Assembly (NCBI GenBank): GCA_902557705.1
Contig: CACEBI010000004.1
Span: forward strand, 25,371 to 89,370
Source: an uncultured SAR86 cluster bacterium
GTDB lineage: Bacteria > Pseudomonadota > Gammaproteobacteria > Magnimaribacterales > D2472
Reading direction: 5' to 3'
DNA length: 64,000 bases
Shown here: in pieces, positions 25,783 through 35,224 of the stretch
Layout: every line of letters begins with the position of its first letter
Numbering within the stretch: position 1 is the first letter of the stretch
Notes under the pieces: generated by a model
Database searches by the model: none
What the model saw: only the letters and a program-made list of their open reading frames with translations
What the model was told of the DNA's origin: nothing
Position numbers and translations under genes: made by a program

Positions 25783-27609
25783 ATGGCAAGATCAAAAACT
25801 AAATCATTTCAGACAGAAACAAAGCAGCTTTTAAAGCTGATGATTCATTCCCTTTATTCTAATAAAGAAATTTTTATTAGGGAGCTTGTATCTAATGCAT
25901 CAGATGCAATAGATAAACTTAGATTTAAATCTGTAGAGGATAAATCTATTGCTAAATATACCAAGGATCTAAAGATTGAGGTTCAAGTGCTTAAAGAAGA
26001 GAAGAAGATTATTATTTCTGATAATGGTATTGGAATGAATGAAGATGAAATAGTTTCAAATATTGGAACAATTGCAAGATCGGGTACAGCATCTTTTCTA
26101 GAAAACATTACAGGTGATAAGAAAAAAGACTCTAATTTAATTGGTCAGTTTGGTGTTGGTTTTTATTCAGTGTTTATGGTTGCCGATAAAGTTCAAGTTA
26201 TTTCTAAATCTGTATTCGAAAAATCTGACTCAGCTATCATGTGGGAAAGTTCTGGTGAAGAAAAATATAAACTTTCTGAAGTTACAAAAGATTCAAATGG
26301 TACTGATATTGTTATTTATTTAAATGACGATAATACAGAGTTTGCTGAAGAAGGGAGAATCAGATTTTTGCTTGAGAAGTATTCACAGTATATTAATTTC
26401 CCTTTAAATTTAATTGGCGAAGATGCTGAATCAAAAAGAATAAATGATGCTGATGCTCTATGGCTAAAGTCTAAAAGATCAATCAAAGATGAAGAGTATA
26501 AAGAATTCTATAAATTTATTACTTATGACCAGGAAGACCCTTTGCTTTGGGCTCACAATAAAGTTGAAGGTAAAAATGAGTATACAAATTTGTTATACAT
26601 ACCTGCAAAGCCACCTTTTGATCTTTGGAACCGTGAATCCCCAAGGGGTGTAAAACTTTACATCCAGAGGGTATTTATTATGGATGATGCCTCTAACTTC
26701 TTGCCACTATATTTAAGATTTGTAAGAGGTATTATCGATACTAATGATTTGCCATTAAATGTTTCTCGAGAAATTCTTCAAGAGCATCATCTTGTGGATA
26801 CCATAAAAAAAGCGGTAACAAAAAGAATGTTGGATTCTCTTAAGGCGCTTAAAAAAGAATCTTTTGATAAATATAAAAACTTTTGGAACGAATATGGATT
26901 AGTTTTAAAAGAGGGACCAGCAGAAGATAGAGAAAACAAGGATACGATAGCAAGTTTATTGTTATTTGCTTCAACATATGCAAATAGCAAAGATTGTGAT
27001 CAAACTCTTGATGATTATTTAGAACGAATGGGCGATGACCAGGATAAGATATATTACTGCGTAGCTGATACATATGAAGCAGCGGCTAATTCACCACATA
27101 TTGAAGGTTTAAAATCCAAAGGAATAGAAGTTCTCCTCTTAACAGATAGAATTGATGAGTGGGTTATGGCTGGATTAATAGAGTACCAAGGCAAAGAGCT
27201 TATTAATGTAGCCAAAGAAGATATTGCTGATGATGAAGAGACAAAAAAAGTTTCCGAAGGAGATCAGGAAATTATCTCTAAAATCAAGAAGCACTTAGAT
27301 GATAAAGTTTCAGATGTAATAATTAGCAAACGTTTAACAGATTCTGCTTCCTGTATTGTCTTGCCTAAGCATGAGCCTGGAGCTCAGTTAAGAAAGATAC
27401 TTGAAGCTTCTGGTCAAACATTAGGATCATCTAATCCAATTTTTGAAATTAACATGAAACACAAATTAGTTAAAAAGCTTAAAGATATGAAGGGTAAGCA
27501 ATTTAATTCATTTGTAGACTTTCTTTATGATTATGCTGTCATAGCTGAAGGTGGATCGCCTCAAGATCCATCAAAATATTTGAGGCAGTTAGACAAGTAT
27601 CTATCTTAG
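25783..27609 (+). CDS. htpG: Chaperone HtpG (Hsp90)
   Basis: A 608-residue ATP-driven chaperone. The N-terminal GHKL ATPase domain has the helix with LVSNASDAIDKLRF, the DNGIGM loop, GTIARSGT and the lid hinge GQFGVGFYS; the middle domain has FDLWNRESPRGVKLYIQRVFI (split across the client/ATP loop) and the catalytic Arg in LPLNVSREILQ. Length is slightly under E. coli (624). A clear AGAGAGGA ribosome site precedes ATG. gpsA starts 2 bases after the stop. Confidence 0.96.
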   Translation: MARSKTKSFQTETKQLLKLMIHSLYSNKEIFIRELVSNASDAIDKLRFKSVEDKSIAKYTKDLKIEVQVLKEEKKIIISDNGIGMNEDEIVSNIGTIARSGTASFLENITGDKKKDSNLIGQFGVGFYSVFMVADKVQVISKSVFEKSDSAIMWESSGEEKYKLSEVTKDSNGTDIVIYLNDDNTEFAEEGRIRFLLEKYSQYINFPLNLIGEDAESKRINDADALWLKSKRSIKDEEYKEFYKFITYDQEDPLLWAHNKVEGKNEYTNLLYIPAKPPFDLWNRESPRGVKLYIQRVFIMDDASNFLPLYLRFVRGIIDTNDLPLNVSREILQEHHLVDTIKKAVTKRMLDSLKALKKESFDKYKNFWNEYGLVLKEGPAEDRENKDTIASLLLFASTYANSKDCDQTLDDYLERMGDDQDKIYYCVADTYEAAANSPHIEGLKSKGIEVLLLTDRIDEWVMAGLIEYQGKELINVAKEDIADDEETKKVSEGDQEIISKIKKHLDDKVSDVIISKRLTDSASCIVLPKHEPGAQLRKILEASGQTLGSSNPIFEINMKHKLVKKLKDMKGKQFNSFVDFLYDYAVIAEGGSPQDPSKYLRQLDKYLS

Positions 27610-27611
27610 TT

Positions 27612-28631
27612 ATGAGCGCAATAAAAAAAATTGCAGTTTTAGGTGGTGGAAGCTTTGGAACTGTTTTGGCAAATATAGCAGCATCTAATGGTAATGATGT
27701 TTCATTATGGGTTAGAGACTCAGAACAGGCTCTAAGAATTAATTCTGAAGGAGCAAATACTACATACCATCCTGAGCTTCAGTTATCATCTAATATTGAG
27801 GCCTCAGAAAACTTAGACATTGTAGTTAAAGATGCAAATATTGTTCTGATAGCAACACCAAGTTTAATATTTGAAAATATAGTAAAAAGAATCACACCCA
27901 TAGTAGAAGAGGGAGCCCATATTATCTCTTGCACAAAAGGAATTAAATTAGATCCTTTTAGATCAATGTCTGACATTATTAAAATGAATATTAATTCTTC
28001 AAAGAATAGTGTTGGGGTATTAAGTGGTCCAAACCTTGCTAGAGAGATTGCTGAAGAAAAGGTAACTGGAACAGTAATAGCAAGCAGTGATGAATCATTA
28101 ATTCTTAATGTAAAAGAAACACTCTCATCAGAAACATTTAAGATATATTCTTCAGATGACATTCAAGGTGTTGAGCTAGCAGGAGCACTTAAAAACATAT
28201 ATGCAATTATTTGTGGTATTGCTGAATCTTTGAAAGTTGGTGAAAATGCTGTTGGATTGATTCTTACAAGAAGCATGGCTGAAATGAGCAGATTTGCAGT
28301 AGCAAAGGGAGCTAATCCTATAACTTTTCTTGGACTTGCTGGGATGGGTGATTTGGTAGCAACCTGCACCTCTAATTTATCTAGAAATTTTCAACTTGGC
28401 ATGCATTTAGGAAATGGCTTAAAGCTAGATGAAGCAAAATTAAAAGTTGGCCAAGTTGCTGAAGGAATAAGAACCTTAGAGGTTATAAAAACAGAATCTG
28501 CTAGCTTGAATATAAGCATGCCATTAGTAGATTCTTTATATAATATTGTCTTTAATGACGCATCATCAAAAACATTTATTGACGATCTTGTGAATAATCC
28601 ACATGAAGTTGATGTAGAATTTACTTACTAG
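27612..28631 (+). CDS. gpsA: Glycerol-3-phosphate dehydrogenase [NAD(P)+]
   Basis: A 339-residue enzyme making sn-glycerol-3-phosphate from dihydroxyacetone phosphate for phospholipid synthesis. It starts with the dinucleotide loop GGGSFGTVLA (11-20), has SGPNLAREIA, the catalytic Lys in GALKNIYAI, and the C-terminal GLAGMGDLVATCTS substrate loop. It sits in an apparent htpG-gpsA-DUF4389 operon. Confidence 0.95.
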   Translation: MSAIKKIAVLGGGSFGTVLANIAASNGNDVSLWVRDSEQALRINSEGANTTYHPELQLSSNIEASENLDIVVKDANIVLIATPSLIFENIVKRITPIVEEGAHIISCTKGIKLDPFRSMSDIIKMNINSSKNSVGVLSGPNLAREIAEEKVTGTVIASSDESLILNVKETLSSETFKIYSSDDIQGVELAGALKNIYAIICGIAESLKVGENAVGLILTRSMAEMSRFAVAKGANPITFLGLAGMGDLVATCTSNLSRNFQLGMHLGNGLKLDEAKLKVGQVAEGIRTLEVIKTESASLNISMPLVDSLYNIVFNDASSKTFIDDLVNNPHEVDVEFTY

Positions 28632-28641
28632 GATAAAAATT

Positions 28642-29013
28642 ATGACTCAAATAGAAATAGATAAGGAAGAAATTTTAAAAGGAAGCAAGTGGATAAGATT
28701 ATTGTTCATGATTCTTTATGGTTTTGTTATTAATTTTGTAATTACTATATGCATTGGGTTGGCTCTAGTTCAATTTTTATTTTATTTGTTTTCCTCAAAA
28801 CCAAATGCATCAATAGCAAATTTTAATTCCCATCTTTTAGAGTTTTTTCATGATTCTTTAGCATTTTTATTATTTCAAACTGAAGATAAACCATTTCCTT
28901 TCAAAGAAAATGAAAGTGATGATGTTAGTAATGAAGATGAAGGCGAGGTTATTGAAGGAGAATTAGACACAGATACTTCTGAAGAAACAGAAGAAGTGAA
29001 TCTGAAGAAATAG
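28642..29013 (+). CDS. DUF4389 membrane protein with a rewritten C-terminus
   Basis: A 123-residue protein: a polar N-terminus, two hydrophobic helices (about 18-55, with MILYGFVINFVI) and an acidic tail from about 85 rich in Glu/Asp. The helices match DUF4389. The tail ends in NLKK because of a 23-bp tandem repeat (28978-29023) that shifts the frame; without the repeat the protein would end in VKEQLISQ at 29045 inside the convergent folD. Function unknown. Confidence 0.75.
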   Translation: MTQIEIDKEEILKGSKWIRLLFMILYGFVINFVITICIGLALVQFLFYLFSSKPNASIANFNSHLLEFFHDSLAFLLFQTEDKPFPFKENESDDVSNEDEGEVIEGELDTDTSEETEEVNLKK

Positions 29014-29023
29014 AAGAAGTGAA
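28978..29023 (+). repeat. 23-bp tandem duplication at the end of the DUF4389 gene
   Basis: Two direct copies, 28978-29000 and 29001-29023, differ at one base (C to T in the eleventh position). Because 23 is not a multiple of three, the second copy is read in another frame and introduces the present stop. Confidence 0.9.
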
Positions 29024-29030
29024 AGAGCAA

Positions 29031-29873
29031 TTAATTAGTCAATAATTTTTTTGCAGACTGCATGGTATGCAGTATTAATGTGTTAATAGTCATTGGACCA
29101 ACTCCACCAGGAACTGGAGTATAAGCAGAAGATATCTCATCCATTTGATCTAAATCAATATCACCACATTTTTCAGGATGAAAACCTGCATCAATGACAA
29201 TAGCACCATGCTTAATCCAATCAGTTTTAATGAATTTAGGTATTCCAACGGCCCCAACAATAAGATCTGCATTTTTAATTATGGATTCAATATTTTGGGT
29301 TCTTGAATGACATATGGTTACAGTTGCATTTAAATTTAGCAGCATCATAGCCATTGGCTTTCCTAAGATAGGACTTCTTCCTACTACAACCGCATTCAAA
29401 CCTTGAACCTCAAGTTCATAATGTTTAATTAATCTTATAATTCCAGCAGGCGTACATGAACCATAAGAATCAATGCCCATTGACATATTTCCAAAGCCTA
29501 AACAAGTTACTCCGTCCACATCTTTTTCAATATCAATTGCATCAAAACATTTTCTTTCATCAATTTGGGATGGAACAGGGTGTTGTAATAAAATTCCATG
29601 GACATTTGGATTGTTATTTAAATCATTAATAGTTGCTAATAACTCTTCTGTAGTTGTAGATTCTGGAAGCTCAACAGCTATTGATTCCATTCCAACTTTT
29701 TTACATGTATTTCTTTTCATTCGAACATATGTTTCTGAAGCTGGATCATTGCCAACAAGAACAGTGGCTAGAGTTGGATTTATGCCTTTCGATACAAGCT
29801 CTGAAACTTCTGCTTTAATCTCTTCTTCGCTTAGAGAAGCTAATTTTTTCCCATCTAAAATTTTCGCTGTCAT
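29031..29873 (-). CDS. folD: Bifunctional methylenetetrahydrofolate dehydrogenase/cyclohydrolase
   Basis: A 280-residue enzyme of one-carbon metabolism. Tyr49 and Lys53 (YVRMK) are the catalytic pair, [12 protein letters not shown] is the substrate loop (usually QLPLP, so slightly divergent), [13 protein letters not shown] binds NADP, and [14 protein letters not shown] ends the active site. It makes the 10-formyl-THF used by PurN in this window. A perfect inverted repeat ATGAATA-TT-TATTCAT lies just upstream (29893-29908). Confidence 0.95.
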   Translation of the reverse strand: MTAKILDGKKLASLSEEEIKAEVSELVSKGINPTLATVLVGNDPASETYVRMKRNTCKKVGMESIAVELPESTTTEELLATINDLNNNPNVHGILLQHPVPSQIDERKCFDAIDIEKDVDGVTCLGFGNMSMGIDSYGSCTPAGIIRLIKHYELEVQGLNAVVVGRSPILGKPMAMMLLNLNATVTICHSRTQNIESIIKNADLIVGAVGIPKFIKTDWIKHGAIVIDAGFHPEKCGDIDLDQMDEISSAYTPVPGGVGPMTINTLILHTMQSAKKLLTN

Positions 29874-29892
29874 AAAAATTATTATCGCATTT

Positions 29893-29908
29893 ATGAATAT
29901 TTATTCAT
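29893..29908. promoter_or_regulatory. Inverted repeat between folD and the tRNA-Pro promoter
   Basis: ATGAATA-TT-TATTCAT is a perfect 7-bp palindrome with a 2-base centre, 20 bases upstream of the folD start and 8 bases before the tRNA-Pro -35 box. It could be an operator for either; AT-rich chance pairing is also possible. Confidence 0.3.
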
Positions 29909-29915
29909 ATGATGA

Positions 29916-29944
29916 TTGCTTATTTTTTAGATAAACTTTAATAT
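29916..29944 (+). promoter_or_regulatory. Promoter of the tRNA-Pro/tRNA-Arg/trhO unit
   Basis: TTGCTT (29916-29921) and TAATAT (29939-29944) are 17 bases apart, and tRNA-Pro starts 10 bases after the -10 box. Confidence 0.65.
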
Positions 29945-29953
29945 TTGCAACCT

Positions 29954-30030
29954 CGGGGTATAGCGCAGTCTGGTAGCGCACTCGCTTTGGGAGCGAGTGG
30001 TCGTAAGTTCGAATCTTACTACCCCGACCA
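29954..30030 (+). tRNA. tRNA-Pro (anticodon TGG)
   Basis: Acceptor CGGGGTA/TACCCCG, D-stem GCGC/GCGC, anticodon stem CTCGC/GCGAG with loop TTTGGGA and TGG at 29988-29990, T-loop TTCGAAT, ACCA end. U34 of this tRNA is a known kind of substrate for the enzyme encoded by the gene behind it. Confidence 0.96.
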
Positions 30031-30031
30031 C

Positions 30032-30108
<77 letters not shown>

Positions 30109-30131
30109 TTTTCTTGTAGTAAAATTATGTC

Positions 30132-31070
30132 ATGTACTCTATAGCTGCGCTTTATAAATTCTCTTCCATTGAAGATCCAAACAATCTTCAAACTGTCATT
30201 AGAAAAAAACTTAAACAACTTAAGATATATGGAACTATTTTAGTTGGCAATGAGGGATTAAATGGAACTATATCCGGACAAGATGGTAATTTAAAAGATG
30301 CAATAGATTTTATTAAATCGATACAGGGTTTTAATGATATAGATATTAAATTTTCTTATGCAAATATTAATCCTTTTGTAAGACTAAAAATTAAACTAAA
30401 AAATGAAATTGTTACTATTGGCGATAAGACCATCAATCCAAATGAAGTCGTAGGAGAATATGTTGATCCAAAAGACTGGAACAATTTAATTCAAGACAAA
30501 AATACTATTTTAATAGATACAAGAAATAACTATGAATATTCAATTGGAACATTTAAAAACTCTATTAATCCAAACACTGTGAAGTTTAGAGAGTTTCCAA
30601 AATGGGTCAAAAATCAAAATTTTACTGAAGATGATAAACAAAACAAAAAAGTGGCCATGTTTTGTACAGGCGGCATTAGATGCGAAAAAGCATCCTCAAT
30701 GATGATAAAAGATGGATTCAAGAATGTTCATCATCTTAAAGGTGGCATATTAAATTATTTTGATAAAATCAATAAAGATGAATCTTTATATGATGGTGAA
30801 TGTTTTGTATTTGATGACAGAGTTGCAGTTAAGCAAGATCTTTCAGAAGGTTCATATGATATGTGTCATGGTTGTAGGATGCCTATAACTGATGAAGATA
30901 AATCATCAACGAAATTCATAAAAGGAGTATCTTGTCCAGCTTGTTTTGATAAAACTACTGAAGAACAAAAAGCAAGATATATGAGCAGGCAAAAGCAAGT
31001 TGATCTAGCAAAGGAAAGAAATCAAAAACATATAGGTCCCAAAGACGAAGTTCAAAATTATAAAGCTTAA
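30132..31070 (+). CDS. trhO: tRNA uridine(34) hydroxylase TrhO (rhodanese family)
   Basis: A 312-residue protein of the YceA/TrhO family, which makes 5-hydroxyuridine at position 34 of tRNAs read by cmo5U-type wobble (an O2-dependent route). The N-terminal domain has VGNEGLNGTISG (38-49); the rhodanese domain has LIDTRNNYEYSIGTF and the active-site loop AMFCTGGIRCEKAS with Cys178; a four-Cys zinc-like C-terminus (CHGCRMP and CPACFD) follows. It starts 23 bases after tRNA-Arg, in one unit with tRNA-Pro(TGG). Confidence 0.93.
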   Translation: MYSIAALYKFSSIEDPNNLQTVIRKKLKQLKIYGTILVGNEGLNGTISGQDGNLKDAIDFIKSIQGFNDIDIKFSYANINPFVRLKIKLKNEIVTIGDKTINPNEVVGEYVDPKDWNNLIQDKNTILIDTRNNYEYSIGTFKNSINPNTVKFREFPKWVKNQNFTEDDKQNKKVAMFCTGGIRCEKASSMMIKDGFKNVHHLKGGILNYFDKINKDESLYDGECFVFDDRVAVKQDLSEGSYDMCHGCRMPITDEDKSSTKFIKGVSCPACFDKTTEEQKARYMSRQKQVDLAKERNQKHIGPKDEVQNYKA

Positions 31071-31071
31071 T

Positions 31072-31722
31072 ATGCCAATACTTTATTCGTTTAAAAGATG
31101 TCCATATGCAATGAGAGCTAGAATGGCATTATATCTATCAAAGACCGTTGTAGAACTTAGAGAAGTAAGCCTAAGAAATAAACCTCAATCTATGCTGAAA
31201 ATTTCTCCAAAGGGGACAGTGCCGGTGCTCTTATTTGATGATGGAAGAGTTATAGATGAAAGCATCGAGATAATTGAGTGGTGCATAAAAGAAAAAAAAG
31301 ATATATTTAAAGACACTCTTAACAAAGATCAAGAGTTATTTGCAGAAGATGCAATTATGCTATTTGATGAAAAATTTAAATTCCATTTAGATAGATATAA
31401 ATATGCTACGAGATACAAAGATGTCGATGAAATTTCACATAGAGAGTCATGTGTAGAAATTTTAAAAACTATGGAAAAAAAAATTAGTAACAAAAAATTT
31501 TTTTATACGAATAACGTCAATAAGATTGATATATGCATTCTCCCATTTATTAGACAATTTAGAATTGCCAACCCAGAATGGTTTGATCATCACAATGAAT
31601 TTCCAAAAATTCAAAAATGGCTAGATAATTTTCTTAAGAGTTCATTATTAAAAGATATTATGGTCAGTCATAAAGTATGGAAAAAAGATAATCTAGCAAT
31701 ATTTTTCCCTACAAACCTATAG
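31072..31722 (+). CDS. Glutathione S-transferase family protein
   Basis: A 216-residue protein with an N-terminal thioredoxin-like domain (1-75) and a helical C-terminal domain. The start LYSFKRCPYAMRARMAL carries Cys10-Pro-Tyr, as in glutaredoxin-2-like or omega-type GSTs, and SPKGTVPVLLFDDG with IDESIEI forms the glutathione site. It would act on mixed disulfides or conjugates; the substrate is unknown. It starts one base after trhO, and overlaps the convergent gdh gene by 14 bases. Confidence 0.85.
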   Translation: MPILYSFKRCPYAMRARMALYLSKTVVELREVSLRNKPQSMLKISPKGTVPVLLFDDGRVIDESIEIIEWCIKEKKDIFKDTLNKDQELFAEDAIMLFDEKFKFHLDRYKYATRYKDVDEISHRESCVEILKTMEKKISNKKFFYTNNVNKIDICILPFIRQFRIANPEWFDHHNEFPKIQKWLDNFLKSSLLKDIMVSHKVWKKDNLAIFFPTNL

Positions 31723-33109
31723 AGTCATACGCCATTGCTATTTTTTCTATCGCTACTAGATATGCAGCTGTTCTAAAGTCGGTAATTTTATCATTTGAAA
31801 TATAAGCTTTTTTAACCTCTTGAAAGCCATCTATCATCATGTCATCTAATCCAGATCTGACTAGGTCAATCTCTTCAATACCTTTCATAAAATTTTCTTT
31901 ATATTTCACTGGCATGGATTTTCCTGTCATTTGTTCAATAGCTTCAATTAAAGTATTTAGCTGAAACTGATTCCTTCTTTTTTCCAATCGACCAAATCTA
32001 ATATGTCTGATATTTTTAACCCATTCAAAATAACTAACAGCAACGCCTCCGCCATTTGCAAGGATATCTGGTATGACGAAGATTTTTTTTCTATTAAGTA
32101 TTTGATTCCCTTTATAGCTAATTGGTCCATTAGCCGCCTCAACTATTAATTTTGCAGATATATCTTCAGCATTTTTTTCTGTAATAACGTTTTCACGCGC
32201 TGCAGGTATCAAAATATCACATTTTCTCTTTAATAAAAGTGAAGAGTCTTTGACAAATGCTGCCTTAGGATAATTATTAAATGACTTATGTTTTGTAAAA
32301 TACTTTTTTGCATGCTCAACATCAATACCATCTTCGTTATATATACCACCGTTATATTCCGAAATGCCAATTAAATTTATCTGGTCATCTTGTGTAAGGA
32401 ACTTTGAGAGGTGATAACCTACGTTTCCAATACCTTGAACTATCATTGATTTAGTTGACAGGTCCTCATCAAGTTTTACTATTTTAAGAAGATCAGGATT
32501 TTTAAAAAATTCTCTTACTATGAATTGAACACCTCTTCCAGTAGCTTCTTCTCTTCCGGGTAGGCCATTTTTGTTTGGTGGTTTTCCTGTTACACATGCT
32601 GCACCATTTATATCGCTTGGATGAATTCTTCTATATTCATCTGCAATCCATGCCATTTCTCTTGAGGACGATCCTATGTCAGGAGCAGGGACGTTCATCG
32701 ACGGGCTAATTAAATCTCTTTTAATTAGCTCTTGCGCAAATCTTCTTGTAATTTTTTCAAGTTCTCTTTTTTCCCAGTCTGCTGGATTAATCTTAAGACC
32801 TCCCTTCGAACCACCAAAAGGAACATTAATGATGGCACACTTGTAAGACATTAATGCTGCAAGTGCCTCCACCTCTTCAGAATTCGTGTTTAAATCAAAC
32901 CTTATGCCTCCTTTTGTTGGTTCCATATGCTCAGAATGGACAGAGCGCCAGCCTTCAAATGTAAATATTTTTCCTCTAAGTCTTACTCCGAATCGAACGG
33001 TATATGTAGAATTACAAATTATAATTTTGTTTGATAAATCTTCAGATAGTTCAGAAAACTTTAATGCTTTATGAACATACTTGTTGGTATCGTCTAAAAA
33101 ATTAGCCAT
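31709..33109 (-). CDS. Glutamate dehydrogenase (Glu/Leu/Phe/Val family)
   Basis: A 466-residue oxidoreductase interconverting glutamate with 2-oxoglutarate and ammonia. It has the substrate domain with EPTKGGIRFD, ALMSYKCAIINVPFGGSKGG with the catalytic Lys, the PAPDIG loop with the catalytic Asp, the Rossmann motif VQGIGNVGYHLSKFL, and the LIVEAANGPIS stretch. The insertion after GKPPNKNGLPGREEATGRG is typical of the family. Coenzyme preference cannot be set. A GGGAG ribosome site and a perfect 19-bp palindrome precede it. Confidence 0.9.
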   Translation of the reverse strand: MANFLDDTNKYVHKALKFSELSEDLSNKIIICNSTYTVRFGVRLRGKIFTFEGWRSVHSEHMEPTKGGIRFDLNTNSEEVEALAALMSYKCAIINVPFGGSKGGLKINPADWEKRELEKITRRFAQELIKRDLISPSMNVPAPDIGSSSREMAWIADEYRRIHPSDINGAACVTGKPPNKNGLPGREEATGRGVQFIVREFFKNPDLLKIVKLDEDLSTKSMIVQGIGNVGYHLSKFLTQDDQINLIGISEYNGGIYNEDGIDVEHAKKYFTKHKSFNNYPKAAFVKDSSLLLKRKCDILIPAARENVITEKNAEDISAKLIVEAANGPISYKGNQILNRKKIFVIPDILANGGGVAVSYFEWVKNIRHIRFGRLEKRRNQFQLNTLIEAIEQMTGKSMPVKYKENFMKGIEEIDLVRSGLDDMMIDGFQEVKKAYISNDKITDFRTAAYLVAIEKIAMAYDSIGL

Positions 33110-33131
33110 TAATTATCTCCCCATAATAAAC

Positions 33132-33150
33132 GATATACACATTGTATATC
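33132..33150 (-). promoter_or_regulatory. Palindrome upstream of gdh, candidate operator
   Basis: GATATACA-CAT-TGTATATC is a perfect 8-bp inverted repeat with a 3-base centre, ending 22 bases before the gdh start codon. The symmetry is longer than expected by chance, even in AT-rich DNA. The binding protein is unknown. Confidence 0.4.
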
Positions 33151-33195
33151 TTTTAATTATCATAATAAAAAAATTAATAATTGTATTTTTTAATC

Positions 33196-33201
33196 TATAA
33201 T
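33196..33201 (+). promoter_or_regulatory. -10 box for tRNA-His/tig
   Basis: A perfect TATAAT lies 12 bases before the tRNA-His 5' end. The -35 region (ATTAAT at 33173-33178) is poor. Confidence 0.5.
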
Positions 33202-33213
33202 AGCTCGTTTCGT

Positions 33214-33291
33214 GGCGGGCGTAGCTCAGTTGGTTAGAGCGCTGGATTGTGGCTCCGGAGGCCGTGGGTTCGAACCCCATCGCTCGCCCCA
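33214..33291 (+). tRNA. tRNA-His (anticodon GTG)
   Basis: The acceptor includes the extra G-1 paired with C73, the mark of tRNA-His, then GCGGGCG/CGCTCGC. The anticodon stem CTGGA/TCCGG encloses TTGTGGC with GTG at 33249-33251; the T-loop is TTCGAAC and CCA is encoded. Trigger factor starts 16 bases later. Confidence 0.96.
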
Positions 33292-33307
33292 ATATATTGG
33301 ATAAAAT

Positions 33308-34603
33308 ATGACTAGTAAATTAAAAAAACTAAAAGATTTAGAAAGAAAGCTTACAGTTTCAATTCCAGTTGAAGACTATAATTCTAAATTCCAAGCAAAG
33401 CTTAATAATATTAAAGGTAAAGCTAAACTCGATGGTTTTAGGAAAGGTAAAGTTCCTAATGATGTTCTTGAGCAAAGATATGGCCAGTCAATTCATGCAG
33501 ATGTTGTTAATGACCTCATTCAAAGTTCATACCCTCAAGCGCTTTCAGAGAATAAAATAAGACCTGCTTCTGCTCCAACAGTCAACCTTGAAAGCGAAGA
33601 TCCTAAAAAACCAATAACTTACTCGGCAACTTTTGAAGTTTTTCCGGAAATTAAAGCCAAGTTAAGTAGATGGACAAGTTATGAAAAAGTATCAATTTCT
33701 ATTACAGATAGTGATATAGATTTAGCCATTGCAGATATTTTAAAAAGATATGGTGAATGGAAGGATGTAACAAGAAAATCAAAAAAAGACGATCAGGTAA
33801 TTATTGATTTTATTGGAAGTATCAATAACGAAGAATTTGAAGGTAATTCAGCTAAAGATTTCAAGCTAGTCCTTGGAAGTAACTCAATGATTCCTGGATT
33901 TGAGGATGCTATTTTAGATAAAGAACCATCTGAATTTTCCATAAAAGCTACATTCCCAGAAGATTATTTTAAGAAAGATTTAGCAGGTGTTGAGGCTGAA
34001 TTTAAAATTACATTAAAACAGATACAAGAGTTGCACGAAGCAAAAATAAATAAAGACTTATTTGAAAAACTAGAAATGGATGTCAAAGATGAAAATGCAT
34101 TTAGAGAAGAAATTTCAAAAAGAATGGAAAAAGAAGTTGAAGTTCAAGAAAAAGACCTAACAAAAGAATCAATTTATGAAACATTATTAAAAACAAATTC
34201 ATTCAAGGTTCCAAATGTAACTGTTAAAGAACAAGCAGAACTAATGAGAAAGGATGCATTAATGAGAATTGGGCAAACGGAAGATCAAGCAGGCGATGAT
34301 TTGTTCCCGATTGATACATTCATGGAAAATGCAGAAAAAAGAGTAAAGCTTGATTTATTATTTGCAGAACTAGTCAATCATTTTGAATTAACTGCAGATG
34401 CTGTAATGCTTGATACCTTTATTGATAAAGAATCACAGAAATACAAAGATCCTGAACAGTTTAAACAATGGGTTAAGGGTCAGCCACAACAATTAGAACA
34501 GTTCAGAATGATTGCATTGGAACAACAATTGATTGAAAATTTAGAAAATGCACTTAAATCAAAGGATAAGGTGATAGAATTTTCAGAACTAGCAAATAAA
34601 TAG
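33308..34603 (+). CDS. tig: Trigger factor
   Basis: A 431-residue ribosome-bound chaperone. The N-terminal ribosome-docking loop is GFRKGKVP, followed by the FKBP-type prolyl isomerase domain (about 150-245, VIIDFIGSINNEEFEG) and the long helical C-terminal arms. It lies between tRNA-His and clpP; the clpP start directly follows the stop codon. Confidence 0.96.
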   Translation: MTSKLKKLKDLERKLTVSIPVEDYNSKFQAKLNNIKGKAKLDGFRKGKVPNDVLEQRYGQSIHADVVNDLIQSSYPQALSENKIRPASAPTVNLESEDPKKPITYSATFEVFPEIKAKLSRWTSYEKVSISITDSDIDLAIADILKRYGEWKDVTRKSKKDDQVIIDFIGSINNEEFEGNSAKDFKLVLGSNSMIPGFEDAILDKEPSEFSIKATFPEDYFKKDLAGVEAEFKITLKQIQELHEAKINKDLFEKLEMDVKDENAFREEISKRMEKEVEVQEKDLTKESIYETLLKTNSFKVPNVTVKEQAELMRKDALMRIGQTEDQAGDDLFPIDTFMENAEKRVKLDLLFAELVNHFELTADAVMLDTFIDKESQKYKDPEQFKQWVKGQPQQLEQFRMIALEQQLIENLENALKSKDKVIEFSELANK

Positions 34604-35224
34604 ATGTTTATGAATGAAATAGAGTCAGCATTAATACCAATGGTAATCGAGCAAACTCCTCGAGGTGAAAGGTCGTTTGATATATATTCCAGACTTCTTA
34701 AAGAGCGTGTTATTTTTTTATCAGGTCCTGTTGATGATTATATGTCCAACTTAGTAGTTGCTCAGTTATTGTTTTTAGAGTCCGAAAACCCAGAGAAAGA
34801 TATATCAATTTATATAAATTCACCTGGAGGTAGTATTTCTTCAGGTTTAGCAATATATGACACCATGCAATTTGTTGCACCTTCTATTTCAACGCTATGT
34901 ATTGGCCAGGCTGCAAGTATGGGTGCGATACTTCTTGCTGGAGGAGATAAAGGAAAAAGATATGCTTTGCCAAATTCAAGAATTATGATTCATCAACCAT
35001 TAGGTGGTTTTCAAGGTCAGGCATCTGATTTTGAAATCCATGCAAAAGAAATTTTACATATGAAAAAAGTTGTGAACGACATACTTGCAAAACATACAGG
35101 TCAATCAATAAAAAAAATAGAAAAAGACACAGATAGAGATAATTTCTTAGATGCACCTGCAGCAGTTAAATATGGCATAGTAGATAATATTTTAGAACAA
35201 AGAGACTCAAAGAATGGTAAGTAA
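34604..35224 (+). CDS. clpP: ATP-dependent Clp protease proteolytic subunit
   Basis: A 206-residue serine protease. The catalytic Ser105 is in GQAASMGAI and His130 in MIHQPLGG; the Asp lies near 179 in the TDRDNF region. [12 protein letters not shown] is the substrate-binding strand. The start may be the first ATG or the in-frame ATG two codons later. It overlaps clpX by 11 bases, so ClpP and ClpX are made together. Confidence 0.96.
   Translation: MFMNEIESALIPMVIEQTPRGERSFDIYSRLLKERVIFLSGPVDDYMSNLVVAQLLFLESENPEKDISIYINSPGGSISSGLAIYDTMQFVAPSISTLCIGQAASMGAILLAGGDKGKRYALPNSRIMIHQPLGGFQGQASDFEIHAKEILHMKKVVNDILAKHTGQSIKKIEKDTDRDNFLDAPAAVKYGIVDNILEQRDSKNGK

Noticed and set aside
27779..28162. 127-aa minus-strand frame inside gpsA
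   Set aside because: Antisense shadow with no start context; gpsA is certain.
29473..29934. 153-aa plus-strand frame over folD and its upstream region
   Set aside because: Mostly antisense to folD and running through the tRNA-Pro promoter; no ribosome site.
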